A stretch of DNA of 64,000 nt from Pelomonas nitida (GTDB taxonomy: Bacteria; Pseudomonadota; Gammaproteobacteria; Burkholderiales; Burkholderiaceae_C), in contig NZ_JBIGIA010000014.1 of the NCBI RefSeq assembly GCF_043555975.1, positions 62,001-126,000 of the forward strand, written 5' to 3'. The position numbers and the translations under genes are program-made. The notes under the pieces are model-generated. The model was not told where the DNA came from, searched no databases, and was given only the letters and a program-made list of their open reading frames with translations. This document shows positions 7,150-16,340 of this stretch, in pieces (position 1 is the first letter of the stretch; every line of letters begins with the position of its first letter).

Positions 7150-9561
7150 TTGGCGCAGGAGCGATGGGGTGTCCGCGAGCTGCTGGCGGCCGGTCTGGCC
7201 TGGCTGGCGGGCCTGGCCGTGCTCCATCGCTGCGAGCGGCTGCCCAGCCGCGGGGAGTTCATCGCGCTGGTGCTGGCCGGCGTGCTGCTGGTGGCACTGC
7301 GGCGGCGCCACTGGCTGGCCCTGGCCAGTGCGGTGGCCGTGCTGGCCTTCTTGCAGGGGGCTTGGCGGGCCGAGCTGCGCCTCGTGCCGGAATTGCACCC
7401 CGCCTGGGAGGGGCGTGACCTGCAGCTCACCGGCCGCGTCGATTCGCTGCCGGTGGCTGTCACCGGCCAAGGGGGTGTGCCGGGCTGGCGCTTCGAGTTC
7501 GCCGTGGAGTCGCTCGGGCCGACCGGCACCGCGCTGCCGCCAGCCGTGCCGCCGCGCCTCATGTTGCTGGCTTATGGCGACGCCCAGGCGTCGGATGCGC
7601 CGGCCATCACCGCGGGCGAGCGCTGGCGTTTCACGGCACGGCTCAAGCGTGCGCACGGGCTGGCCAACCCAGGCGGCTTCGACGCCGAGCTGTGGCTGTT
7701 CGAGCAGGGCTTGCGCGCCACCGGCGTCGTGCGTGCGGCGCAGCGGCTGCAGGCGGCGCCGTGGTGGGAGATCGACGCCTTGCGGCAGCGGCTGCGGTCG
7801 GCCATCCGCCAGCGCGTGGCCGACCCCGAGCTCGCCGGCGTGCTGGCGGCGCTGAGCCTGGGCGACCAGAACGCGATCGCCCACGCCGACTGGGCCCTGC
7901 TGCGCGACACCGGCGTGGCGCATGCGTTCAGCATCAGCGGCCTGCATGTGACGATGTTCGCGTGGCTGGCCGCAGCGCTGGCCGGCGCCGCCTGGCGGCG
8001 CAGCGCCTGGCTGTGCCTGCGCGTGCCGGCGCCCGCTGCGGCCCGCTGGGTGGGTGTGTTGGGGGCCGTCGGCTACGCGCTGTTTTCGGGCTGGGGCGTG
8101 CCGGCGCAGCGCACGGTCGTCATGCTGGCGGCCGTCGCCGCGCTGCGCACGCCGGGCCTGCGCTGGCCGTGGCCGCTGGTGCTGCTCGCTGCGGCCGTTG
8201 TCGTCACGGCGGTCGACCCCTGGGCGCTCATGCAGCCGGGCTTCTGGTTGTCGTTCGGCGCCGTGGCGCTGCTGATGGCGGCCGGGGCCGAGCCGGCCGA
8301 GGGCTGGCGCGTCCGGCTGAAGGCGGCCGTGCGTACCCAGGCCATCGCCACCGTCGGCCTGGCGCCGCTGAGCCTCGTCTGCTTCGCGCAGCTGTCGGTG
8401 GTGGGGCTGCTGGCCAACCTGGTGGCCATTCCGGTCATCAGCTTCGTGCTGACACCGCTGGCGCTGCTCGGCGGCGTGGCGCCGCCGCTGTGGACGCTGG
8501 CGGCCTGGGTGACGCAGGCCTTGATGGGCTGGCTGCGGCTGCTGACGGCGCTGCCAGGGGCCGTCTGGTGGGTGCCAGCGGCGCCGCTCTGGGCGCAATC
8601 GCTGGCACTGCTGGGCGCGGGCTTGATGGTGATGCGGCTGCCGTGGCGGCTGCGCCTCGCCGGCCTGGCGCTGGTGGTGCCGTTGCTGTGGCCCGCCGTG
8701 CCTGTTCCGCCCGCTGGCGAGTTCGAGCTGCTGGCGCCCGACATCGGCCAGGGCAATGCGGCGCTGGTGCGCACGCAGCGCCATGCATTGTTGTTCGACA
8801 CCGGGCCCGCCTATGCGCCGGGCCAGGATGCCGGCGAGCGCGTGCTGTTGCCACTGCTGCGCTCGCTGGGTGTCGCGCGGCTGGACATGCTGCTGCTCAG
8901 CCACCGCGACATCGACCATGTCGGCGGCGCCGCGGCCCTCCTGCAGGCCTTGCCGGTGACCGAACTGCGCAGTTCCCTGGAGCCTGGCCATGGCCTGACA
9001 CGGCTGGCGCCGAGCGCGCCGCGTTGCGAGGCCGGCCAGGCTTGGCTGTGGGATGGCGTGCGCTTCGAGGTGCTGCATCCGCTGCCGGCGCACTACGACG
9101 CCGGCCTGCGGCCCAACGACCTGTCCTGCGTGCTGCGCATCACCTCACAGGCCGGCCGGCGCGTGCTGTTGCTGGGCGACCTGGAGGCGGCGCAGGAGCG
9201 TGCGCTTGTGCAGCGCGAGGCTGACCTGCATGCCGAGGTGCTGCTGGTGCCGCACCACGGCAGCAAGACGTCGTCCAGCGCCGAGCTGCTGGCGGCCGTG
9301 CGGCCGGACGTGGGGCTGGTGCAGGCCGGCTATCGCAGCCGCTTCGGCCACCCGGCGCCGCCGGTGCTGGCGCGCTACCAGGCGGCGGGCATTGCGGTCG
9401 TGGCCAGCCCGTCGTGCGGTGCGTGGCGCTGGCGCAGCGACGCGCCGCCGGGCGACGCCAGCTGCGAGCGCACGCGGCACCGCCGCTACTGGAGCGACCG
9501 CGTCGCGCCGCCCATCGAGGCGCCCGAGCCGACGGGTCCGGACGACCTCGACGGCTTCTGA
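7150..9561 (+). CDS. comEC: DNA uptake channel protein ComEC/Rec2
   Basis: Inner-membrane channel for single-stranded DNA uptake in natural transformation, 803 residues. An N-terminal DUF4131 part with membrane segments is followed by the Competence domain with many helices (about residues 220-500, including HAFSISGLHVTMFAWLAA) and a C-terminal metallo-beta-lactamase domain starting near ELLAPDIGQGNAALV. The metal-binding motif SHRDIDHVGG begins at His585 and a second cluster is seen in LVPHHGSKTSSS. The start is a TTG just after AGGAAGG; no ATG or GTG in frame gives the complete N-terminus. It is divergent from the RidA-family gene and its stop lies one base from the stop of the converging peptidase gene. 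Confidence 0.92.
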   Translation: MAQERWGVRELLAAGLAWLAGLAVLHRCERLPSRGEFIALVLAGVLLVALRRRHWLALASAVAVLAFLQGAWRAELRLVPELHPAWEGRDLQLTGRVDSLPVAVTGQGGVPGWRFEFAVESLGPTGTALPPAVPPRLMLLAYGDAQASDAPAITAGERWRFTARLKRAHGLANPGGFDAELWLFEQGLRATGVVRAAQRLQAAPWWEIDALRQRLRSAIRQRVADPELAGVLAALSLGDQNAIAHADWALLRDTGVAHAFSISGLHVTMFAWLAAALAGAAWRRSAWLCLRVPAPAAARWVGVLGAVGYALFSGWGVPAQRTVVMLAAVAALRTPGLRWPWPLVLLAAAVVVTAVDPWALMQPGFWLSFGAVALLMAAGAEPAEGWRVRLKAAVRTQAIATVGLAPLSLVCFAQLSVVGLLANLVAIPVISFVLTPLALLGGVAPPLWTLAAWVTQALMGWLRLLTALPGAVWWVPAAPLWAQSLALLGAGLMVMRLPWRLRLAGLALVVPLLWPAVPVPPAGEFELLAPDIGQGNAALVRTQRHALLFDTGPAYAPGQDAGERVLLPLLRSLGVARLDMLLLSHRDIDHVGGAAALLQALPVTELRSSLEPGHGLTRLAPSAPRCEAGQAWLWDGVRFEVLHPLPAHYDAGLRPNDLSCVLRITSQAGRRVLLLGDLEAAQERALVQREADLHAEVLLVPHHGSKTSSSAELLAAVRPDVGLVQAGYRSRFGHPAPPVLARYQAAGIAVVASPSCGAWRWRSDAPPGDASCERTRHRRYWSDRVAPPIEAPEPTGPDDLDGF

Positions 9562-9562
9562 C

Positions 9563-12034
9563 TCAGCGCGGCTTGGCGTTCTTCACGTAACGGTCGAACC
9601 AGGTGAGCATCTCGTAGACCTCCTGCTCGTTCGATTCCATCGCCGTGTACCAGTGCGGCTCGTGCGGCAGCATCACCAAACGCGTCGTGGCACCCATGCC
9701 GCGCAAGGCCTGGTAGAGCTTGGGCGCCTGCACAGGCTCGGTGCCGGGGTTGGCATCGTCCATGCCGTGCATGATCAGCAGCGGCGTCTTGATCTTGTCG
9801 GCATGGAAGAAGGCCGATGCCTGCTCGTAGACCGGCGTGGCGGCCCACAGCGAGCGGCGCTCGTTCTGGAAGCCGAACGGCGTCAGCGTCTTGTTGTAGC
9901 TGCCGCTGGTGGCCACGCCGGCGCGGAACAGGTCGGTGTGTGCCAGCAGGTTGGCCGTCATCAGCGCGCCGTGGCTGTGGCCGGTCGCGCCGATGCGGTC
10001 GCGGTCCACCACGCCCAGCTCCACGGCCTTGTCCACCGCGGCCTGCGCGTCGGCGACGAGCTGGTCGAGGTAGGTGTCGTAGGCCGACTTGGGATCGCCG
10101 ACGATGGGGAAAGACGCGCGATCGATGATGGCGTAGCCCGCCAGCAGCAGCAGCCGGTAGCCGCGCAGGAAGTCGAAGGTCTGCTGGGAGCCGCTGACCT
10201 GGCCGGCCTGCGACGGGTCCGCATAGTCCAGCGGGTAGGCGTACAGCACGGCGGGCAGCCGCGTGCCTTCCACATAGCCGGGCGGCGTGTAGAGCGTGAA
10301 CGACAGGTCCACACCGTCCTTGCGCTTGTAGGTGATCAGGCGCTTCTTGGCGCCACGCACCTGGGGCATGGGGTCGGCGATATGGGTCACGGCGGCGGTC
10401 GACAGCGCGTAGCGTGCCTCGCCGTCGGCGGCACCGGCCACCGGCGCGCCGAGCTTGGCCATCAGCACATTGGGCGGTTCCACGGCCGACTGGCGCGACA
10501 CCAGGAAGCGGCTGCCGCCGTCCAGCACGGCCGTGACGCGCTCCAGCGCCTCGGTGCCGCTGCGGAACAACCGCTCGCTGCTGCCGGTGGCGGGGTCATA
10601 GCGGTCCAGGAACGGGCGGTCGCCCTGCGGCGACGCACCATTGCCGCGCAGATAGACCTTGCCGCCATCCTCCTGCACCACCGACGCGCCATTGGCCAGG
10701 CGTTGCATGACGAGCGCGCCGGGGTTCTTGTACTTCTCGTCGGCCGAGTAGTCCCACACGACCTGCGGCGCGCTGCCCGGGGCCGACACGTCCACACGCG
10801 TCACGCGGACCCAGCGGCGGTTGGCGTCGAACTCGTACACGAAGGGGCGGTCGCCCTTCTCCATCCAGGCCATGCCGCTGAAGCGTTGCGGCGTGCGCAG
10901 CACTTCGGCAGGCGCTGCGGTGAACGGCGCGCTCTGCATCATGACCTTGTCGCGCTGTGGCACGCTGGCTTTCCAGTCGCCGCCGTCCAGCGCCTCGGCC
11001 CACAGCAGCGTGGCCGGCGCATTGGCGCGCCAGCCGAAGCCGCGCGGCCCCGTGGGCACGCCGTGCACGGGCACGCGGTCGGCAATCGGCGCGCTGCTGA
11101 TCAGCTTGCTGCTGCCGTTGGCGGCGTCCAGCACCAGCGTGTCGGTCGCAAAGCGTTGCCAGGTGGTGGCGTAGGAGTAGGGGCGCTTGAGCGCCTCGAC
11201 CAGCACGTGGCGGCCATCCGGCGCCACATCCACGTTGGCGACGACGGCCGGCTTGCCCAGCGGCGTGACCTTGCCGCTGGCCACGTCCACGCGGGCGAGC
11301 TGCGCCGTCGCGTAATGGTCGAACAGCGCCTCGTCTTCGGGGCCGGTCAGCGTGTCGCGGGCTTCGTAGGTGCTGCTTTCGCCCTTGCCGCCCAGCGACT
11401 CGCGGATCTCCGGTGCGATGGGGGCTGCCGCGCGCGACGGTGCGGCACCGCGGCCGGCGGGCTGCTGCTTGACGATCAGCGTCGCGCCGCCGTCCAGCCA
11501 GTGCAGGGTGTCTTCCAGCACGGTGATGAGGCGCACGCCGGGGATCTGGCGCACGCGGGCGGTGGCCACGTCGCCCACCCACAGCTGGGTGTGGTCGGCC
11601 ACCGTGTTGGTGAACGCGAAACGCCGGCCGTCGGGCGACCAGACCGGCACGCTGGGGCAGGCCCCGGCCGGCAGCGCGATCTTGCGTTCCTGGCTGGTGG
11701 CGATGTCGACCAGCGCGAAGCCGTCCAGGCAGGCGCGGATGCCATAGCCGTTGGATGCGTCGTGGCGGGCACCGGTGCGCGGCTCGATGCGCACGCCGGC
11801 CAGCTTCAGATAGGGCTCGGCCACGCGCTTGATCGACGGGTACTGCGCCTGCTGCACCATCAGCAGCGTGTGCTGCGTCGGGTCGGCAACGGCCACGGGC
11901 GGCAGCGGCGTGTGCATGATGCCCAGCAGCGGCTCGGGCGGCTTGTCATAGCCGCTGGTGGCGGCGTGCGCGGGCAGGGCGGCCAGCGCTGCCATGGCGA
12001 TGGCCAGCGGCAGCAGGCGATGGCGGATCGTCAT
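9563..12034 (-). CDS. Exported S9-family prolyl oligopeptidase-type serine peptidase
   Basis: Serine peptidase of 823 residues with a clear signal peptide ending in ALPAHA, so it acts outside the cytoplasm. The middle resembles the beta-propeller gate of S9 enzymes (VPVWSPDGRRFAF), and the C-terminal alpha/beta-hydrolase domain has the nucleophile Ser687 in GATGHSHGALMTANLL, an Asp in HGMDDANPGT and the catalytic His in LPHEPHWY. The GHSHG elbow and the following MTANLLAH place it nearest to the S9D glutamyl-endopeptidase-like group. Substrates are probably oligopeptides. It stands alone, converging on comEC, with 117 bases to the next gene downstream of its start. Confidence 0.88.
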   Translation of the reverse strand: MTIRHRLLPLAIAMAALAALPAHAATSGYDKPPEPLLGIMHTPLPPVAVADPTQHTLLMVQQAQYPSIKRVAEPYLKLAGVRIEPRTGARHDASNGYGIRACLDGFALVDIATSQERKIALPAGACPSVPVWSPDGRRFAFTNTVADHTQLWVGDVATARVRQIPGVRLITVLEDTLHWLDGGATLIVKQQPAGRGAAPSRAAAPIAPEIRESLGGKGESSTYEARDTLTGPEDEALFDHYATAQLARVDVASGKVTPLGKPAVVANVDVAPDGRHVLVEALKRPYSYATTWQRFATDTLVLDAANGSSKLISSAPIADRVPVHGVPTGPRGFGWRANAPATLLWAEALDGGDWKASVPQRDKVMMQSAPFTAAPAEVLRTPQRFSGMAWMEKGDRPFVYEFDANRRWVRVTRVDVSAPGSAPQVVWDYSADEKYKNPGALVMQRLANGASVVQEDGGKVYLRGNGASPQGDRPFLDRYDPATGSSERLFRSGTEALERVTAVLDGGSRFLVSRQSAVEPPNVLMAKLGAPVAGAADGEARYALSTAAVTHIADPMPQVRGAKKRLITYKRKDGVDLSFTLYTPPGYVEGTRLPAVLYAYPLDYADPSQAGQVSGSQQTFDFLRGYRLLLLAGYAIIDRASFPIVGDPKSAYDTYLDQLVADAQAAVDKAVELGVVDRDRIGATGHSHGALMTANLLAHTDLFRAGVATSGSYNKTLTPFGFQNERRSLWAATPVYEQASAFFHADKIKTPLLIMHGMDDANPGTEPVQAPKLYQALRGMGATTRLVMLPHEPHWYTAMESNEQEVYEMLTWFDRYVKNAKPR

Positions 12035-12151
12035 CGATGGATCTCCACGGTTGAGTCGGCGCGGTTTGTAGCAGACGCCGGGGCCGTGTGACCAAGGGCA
12101 TGGGGGGCGCCAGTCCGTGGCGACGCCGACATCGGCGCGGCCGGGGCGGGC

Positions 12152-13237
12152 TTATCGTGACTGCAGCCGCCGCGCCTTCACCGCCTGGCCCAGCTCGATG
12201 ACGGCCAGCGCGTAATAGGCCGACCAGTTGTAGCGCGTGACGACCCAGAAGTTCTGCGTGCCCAGCAGCACCGTGGGCGGCTGCTTTGGGCCGTTCTGCA
12301 GCTCGATGACGGCCATCGGGCCGGCATGGTCGCGGGCGGCCTCGGAGGGCAGGGCGCCGGCTTCGATCAGGTCGGCGGCCGTGAACATGGGCTTGATGTC
12401 GGGCGCCAGCAGGCGGCGGCGCGTGATGGGGTCGGCCGGGATGCGAACGCTGTAGTGCGTGGCCTCGCCGGGCTTCCAGCCGTATTCGGACAGGTAGTGC
12501 GCAATGCTGCCGATGGCGTCCACCGGGCTGGCGATCAGGTCCACGCGGCCATCGCCGTCGAAGTCCACCGCATGCTGGCGCCAGCTGCCGGGCATGAACT
12601 GCGGCCAGCCTAGAGCGCCGGCGTAGCTGCCACGCACATCGGCAGGGTCCAGGCCGTTCTCGCGGCACAGCTTGAGGAACTCGGCCAGCTCGCGGCGGAA
12701 GAAGGCCTGGCGCTCGGCGGCGCGTGGGTGTTCGTCGGGGAAGTCGAAGGCCAGTGTGGCCAGCGCATCCAGCACCTTGAAGCCGCCGGTGATGCGGCCG
12801 TAGAAGGTTTCCACGCCGAGGATGCCGACGATGACCTCGGCCGGCACGCCGTACTGGCTCTCTGCGCGCGTGAGCGCCGCTTCGTGGGCGCTCCAGAACT
12901 CGACACCCGCGTCCAGCCGCTTGGGCTCGATGAAGCGGTCGCGGTAGGCCGTCCAGTTCTTGGCCGTTCCGGTGGCCGCAGGCAGGATGAGCTGCTTCAC
13001 GCGCGGCAGGTCCAGGGCCTGGCTCAGCTGCTCGCGCAGCGCGGCGGCGTCCCAGTTCTGCGCGGCGGCCAGCTCGTCGGCGAAGGCCACCAGCGCCGGG
13101 CGCAGGCCCAGCGGCTGGATGGCGGGCGGCGGCGGCGCCTTGGTGTGGCGGGGTTTGGCGGCGTGGGCCGGGGCGGCGAAGCCCAGGCTCAGGGCGAAGG
13201 CGCAAGCCAGGACGGAGAGGGATCGCAAGGGTTTCAC
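12152..13237 (-). CDS. mltB: Lytic murein transglycosylase B
   Basis: Cleaves peptidoglycan glycan strands with formation of 1,6-anhydro-muramic ends. The 361-residue protein has a signal peptide (VLACAFALSLGFAAPAHA), no lipobox, and the SLT-B fold with the catalytic Glu143 in GILGVETFYGR, the GALGWPQFMPGSW motif and a calcium-loop-like DFDGDGRVDL. The GTG start at 13237 overlaps the stop of the transglutaminase gene by four bases (GTGA), so the two are translationally coupled. The coupling and the signal peptide right after this GTG decide the start against the longer upstream frame. Confidence 0.9.
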   Translation of the reverse strand: MKPLRSLSVLACAFALSLGFAAPAHAAKPRHTKAPPPPAIQPLGLRPALVAFADELAAAQNWDAAALREQLSQALDLPRVKQLILPAATGTAKNWTAYRDRFIEPKRLDAGVEFWSAHEAALTRAESQYGVPAEVIVGILGVETFYGRITGGFKVLDALATLAFDFPDEHPRAAERQAFFRRELAEFLKLCRENGLDPADVRGSYAGALGWPQFMPGSWRQHAVDFDGDGRVDLIASPVDAIGSIAHYLSEYGWKPGEATHYSVRIPADPITRRRLLAPDIKPMFTAADLIEAGALPSEAARDHAGPMAVIELQNGPKQPPTVLLGTQNFWVVTRYNWSAYYALAVIELGQAVKARRLQSR

Positions 13238-15270
13238 GGGGTCAGCATACGGGTCGCGGCGCGGAAATCGGCCCAGGCCGGCGCGGTCGCCTCCGGGGCA
13301 TAGCGGGCGCGCTCCAGGCTTTCCAGCCACTGCGCGGCCGGCTCGGCGGGTTGGCCGTGCCGCTCGCGCAGCGCGCGCGCCCAGGCGGCCGGGCTCTCGT
13401 GGGGCGACACCGTGACGCCCGCGCGTGCCAGGCGCGCGGTGATGCGCGCCCGCAGCCGGCTCCACGCATCGTGCGGGCGGCTGCTCCAGCGTATCCACGC
13501 GGCGGCGGCCAGCGCCAGCGCGAGGATGACGGCGGCGATGGCCTGGCCCAGTGACGTCCAGTCCGGGCGCTCGAACCCCATCGTCTTGAGCAGGTCGAAC
13601 TGGTTCTGGCGCGAGTAGTTCAGCACCAGTTGCTGCCAGCGGTTGTTGACGGTCTCCCAGCCGTTGCGCATGGCGCGCCACAGCGTGGGGTTGAGCTGGC
13701 CCAACACGTTGTACGTGCCGGGCTGCGGCTGCAGCGCGAGGCCCTGGATGACCCGCGTGGGCGCGACGGCGGCCGTCGGGTCACTGCGCACCCAGCCTTG
13801 GCCGTCCACCCAGTACTCGGCCCAGGCGTGGGCGTTGGCGTTACGCACGACGAAGAAGCCATCCTGCGGCTCGGCGTCCCAGCCCTGGAAGCCGGTGACG
13901 ATGCGGGCCGGCACGCCCATGGCCCGCATCAGCACGACGAAGGCGGAGGCGAAGTGCTCGCAGAAGCCCAGGCGGCGGTCCAGCCAGAACTCGTCGATGA
14001 CGTGCGGCGTGGTCTCGCCGTAGCGGCCCGGGGACAGCGTGTAGGTGTAGTCGTTGTTGCGCACATGGTTCAGCAGCGCGGCGGCCAGGGCCTGGGCGCG
14101 GGCCCCGGCGTCCAGCTCGGCGAAGCGGGGCTCACGGGCCAGGGCTTGCGCCCAGGCGACGGCGCGCGGGTTGCCGCCCGGGGGCAGCTCGAGGTTGGTG
14201 GCCTTCTGCAGCCGGTTCATGTGCGGGCTGGCGCGCCAGCTGGCGTGGGCCGTGGCCTGCAGCCGCAGCCGTTCGGTGATGGGGCGGGGCGACAGCCACT
14301 GCAGCTCCGGGCCACGGGTGAGCGTGAGGTCCGGTAGCGGTAGCGCGGTACCGGGGGCGCCGGGGCTCATCTCCAGCAGCGGCAGCACCGCAATCCGCAG
14401 CGGCTCCAGCGTCAGCTGGTAGTGGAAGGCGGGGCCCGGCGTCTCGAGCTCGTCGCGGCCGCGCAGCCAGCTCTGGCTGGCCCGCGGGTCCGGGGCGCGC
14501 CAGGTCTTGCCGTCGAACCGGGTCAGCACGGGGCCGCGGAAGTAGCGCTGGTCCGGCGGTGGCGCGGCGCCATCGAACTTCAGCCGCATCGCGATGCTGT
14601 CGTCGTTGGCGATCTCGTTCATCGCGCCGAACTCCAGCTGGTTGGACAGCCCGGTCTTGCCGATCGCCTCGGTGGGCACGCCCCACAGCGGCGCGATGCG
14701 CGGGAACAGCACGAACAGCAGGATCATGACCGGCAGCCCCAGCGCCGTGGTGCCGGCGGCGCGGCGTGCGGCGATGCCGATGCTCGGTACGCCCTGGAGC
14801 TCGGTGGACGGCATCTGCGCCAGCACGACGGCCGCCAGCAGCCCCCACAGCGACACGAGGGCACCTATGGCGGTCAGCAGGGACTGTGAGTACAGGAACT
14901 GCGTCAGCACCAGGAAGAAGCCGAGGAAGAACACGACGAAGGCATCGCGGCGCGCGCGCAGTTCCAGCGTCTTCAGCGCCATCAGCACCGTCAGCAGCGT
15001 GATGCCGGCCTCGCGCCCGATCAGCGTGCGAAAGGTCAGCCAGGTCAGCGTGGCGTAGAGGGCGACGATGGCGACCAGCCACCAGCGGCTGGGCAGCGGC
15101 CGCTGGCGCCAGGCGATCTGGGCCCGCCACAAAAGCATCAGCCCGGTGAGTGCGGAGGCCCAGACCGGCAGGTGGCCGGCGTGCGGGGCCATGACGGCCG
15201 TGATGACGGCCAGCAGGAAGAAGCTGTCGCGCGTGTCGCGGGGCAGGCGCGACCACCAGGTCTTGATCAT
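13234..15270 (-). CDS. TgpA-type membrane transglutaminase-like protein
   Basis: Membrane protein of 678 residues: N-terminal block of membrane helices (about 15-190), a DUF3488 region, an extracytoplasmic transglutaminase-like cysteine domain, one further helix near residue 570 and a DUF4129-like C-terminal part. The catalytic triad is visible as Cys437 in RRLGFCEHFASAF, His in NANAHAWAEYW and Asp in RSDPTAAV. Homologues such as Pseudomonas aeruginosa TgpA are needed for envelope integrity, but the substrate is unknown. It follows the DUF58 gene in the same unit, the usual partner; the ATG at 15270 has GAGG upstream and also overlaps the stop of a 15-codon mini-ORF. Confidence 0.9.
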   Translation of the reverse strand: MIKTWWSRLPRDTRDSFFLLAVITAVMAPHAGHLPVWASALTGLMLLWRAQIAWRQRPLPSRWWLVAIVALYATLTWLTFRTLIGREAGITLLTVLMALKTLELRARRDAFVVFFLGFFLVLTQFLYSQSLLTAIGALVSLWGLLAAVVLAQMPSTELQGVPSIGIAARRAAGTTALGLPVMILLFVLFPRIAPLWGVPTEAIGKTGLSNQLEFGAMNEIANDDSIAMRLKFDGAAPPPDQRYFRGPVLTRFDGKTWRAPDPRASQSWLRGRDELETPGPAFHYQLTLEPLRIAVLPLLEMSPGAPGTALPLPDLTLTRGPELQWLSPRPITERLRLQATAHASWRASPHMNRLQKATNLELPPGGNPRAVAWAQALAREPRFAELDAGARAQALAAALLNHVRNNDYTYTLSPGRYGETTPHVIDEFWLDRRLGFCEHFASAFVVLMRAMGVPARIVTGFQGWDAEPQDGFFVVRNANAHAWAEYWVDGQGWVRSDPTAAVAPTRVIQGLALQPQPGTYNVLGQLNPTLWRAMRNGWETVNNRWQQLVLNYSRQNQFDLLKTMGFERPDWTSLGQAIAAVILALALAAAAWIRWSSRPHDAWSRLRARITARLARAGVTVSPHESPAAWARALRERHGQPAEPAAQWLESLERARYAPEATAPAWADFRAATRMLTP

Positions 15271-15314
15271 CGGGAGACCTCGGCGACGGCGGCGTTCGGC
15301 AGGCGCGCGGTCAT
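15267..15314 (-). CDS. 15-residue mini-ORF linking DUF58 and TgpA genes
   Basis: An ATG at 15314 overlaps the DUF58 stop as ATGA, runs for 15 codons and stops with a TGA that overlaps the TgpA ATG, again as ATGA. The frame therefore hands ribosomes from one gene to the next with no gap. Nothing suggests a function for the peptide itself, and the arrangement could be coincidence in a 40-base gap. Confidence 0.25.
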   Translation of the reverse strand: MTARLPNAAVAEVSR

Positions 15315-16294
15315 GCGGCAAACCCCGCCAGCAGTTCCAGGCAGGCCTGCCGGTGGGTGGCGCCCAGCGACGGCGGCAGTTCGCGCCCGGCCAGCCGCAG
15401 GCCATAGGGCTGCCCCTGGCGCTCGGCGGCGAGCACCCAGGCCGTCAGGCGCGACAGGCGCGCTTCGGTGTCGCGGCCTTGCGTGTCGCGCCAGTCCAGC
15501 CAGAGGTCGCGAGCCAGCGGCGCCTCGGTCTCGCGCACCCACAGCGGCAGGCCCTGGTCCAGCGCCAGCGCGGACTTGCGCCACAGGATCTGCTTCAGGG
15601 AGTCGCCCCGGCGGTAGCTGCGCACGCCGGAGAAGTCGGTGCCGCTGGCCGATTGTTGCGTGGACGCCGCCTCGCCGCTGCCGGCATCGGCCTGCGTGGG
15701 GAAGGGCGCCAGCACCTCCTCGGCGCGCGGGTAGACCCACACCTGGCTGGCCGGGCGCCAGTAGCTCCAGGCGCGGAAGAAGCCGAGCGGAAAACGCGTG
15801 GAGATCACCAGGCGCGGCAGGTCGCGCAGGCCGCGCTGCAGCGCCGGCAGGCGCAGGCGCAGCACGGCGTGCCCGAGCGCCGGCACATCCACCCAGGCGG
15901 GCTCGGTGGCGCCGCCGTCGAGCAGGGCGCTGATGGCGATGCCGAAGCGCGCGCTGCCCGGGTTGTGCAGGCGCAGCTCCAGCGTGAACTCCTCGCCGGC
16001 ATGCACGCCGTCGGGGGCTTTCAGGTCCAGCTGCAGGCCGCGCAGGTTGGCGTGCGTGGTGTGCATGGACGCCAGGCCCGCGCCGGTCAGCGCGAAGGTC
16101 AGGCCGTAGCCCAGGCTCAGCTGCTCGTTGATGCTGGCCAGCAGCAGCACGCCCAGCGTGCCGCAAAAGGCCAGGCCGGCCAGCGTCGGCACGATGTAGA
16201 CGTTGCGTTGGGTGGTGCGGTGGGTGTCGGCGACGGGCTGCCTGGCTTGCCACCAGGCTTGCCAGCGGCTGCGGAGTGCTGCGGTCGGGGCCAT
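15311..16294 (-). CDS. DUF58-domain membrane protein
   Basis: A 327-residue protein with two N-terminal membrane helices (IVPTLAGLAFCGTLGVLLLA region, about residues 33-62) and a DUF58/von Willebrand-like domain. The hallmark of the family, FSGVRSYRRGDSLKQILWRKSA, is present in parts FSGVRSYRRGDSLKQ and ILWRKSA near residues 222-245. DUF58 proteins normally work with a MoxR AAA+ ATPase and a TgpA transglutaminase; here the transglutaminase follows directly but the only MoxR gene seen lies about 16 kb away. Molecular role is unknown; a chaperone-like or envelope-assembly role is proposed for such modules. Confidence 0.88.
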   Translation of the reverse strand: MAPTAALRSRWQAWWQARQPVADTHRTTQRNVYIVPTLAGLAFCGTLGVLLLASINEQLSLGYGLTFALTGAGLASMHTTHANLRGLQLDLKAPDGVHAGEEFTLELRLHNPGSARFGIAISALLDGGATEPAWVDVPALGHAVLRLRLPALQRGLRDLPRLVISTRFPLGFFRAWSYWRPASQVWVYPRAEEVLAPFPTQADAGSGEAASTQQSASGTDFSGVRSYRRGDSLKQILWRKSALALDQGLPLWVRETEAPLARDLWLDWRDTQGRDTEARLSRLTAWVLAAERQGQPYGLRLAGRELPPSLGATHRQACLELLAGFAA

Positions 16295-16340
16295 GGGGCG
16301 GAGGATACGTGCTGTGCCGGGCCGCGCCGGGCGTGGGGGC

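Noticed and set aside
9053..12091. 1012-codon open frame on the plus strand
   Set aside because: It lies opposite comEC's end and the S9 peptidase, both of which have clear domains and signal sequences; the frame is open only because of high GC third positions.
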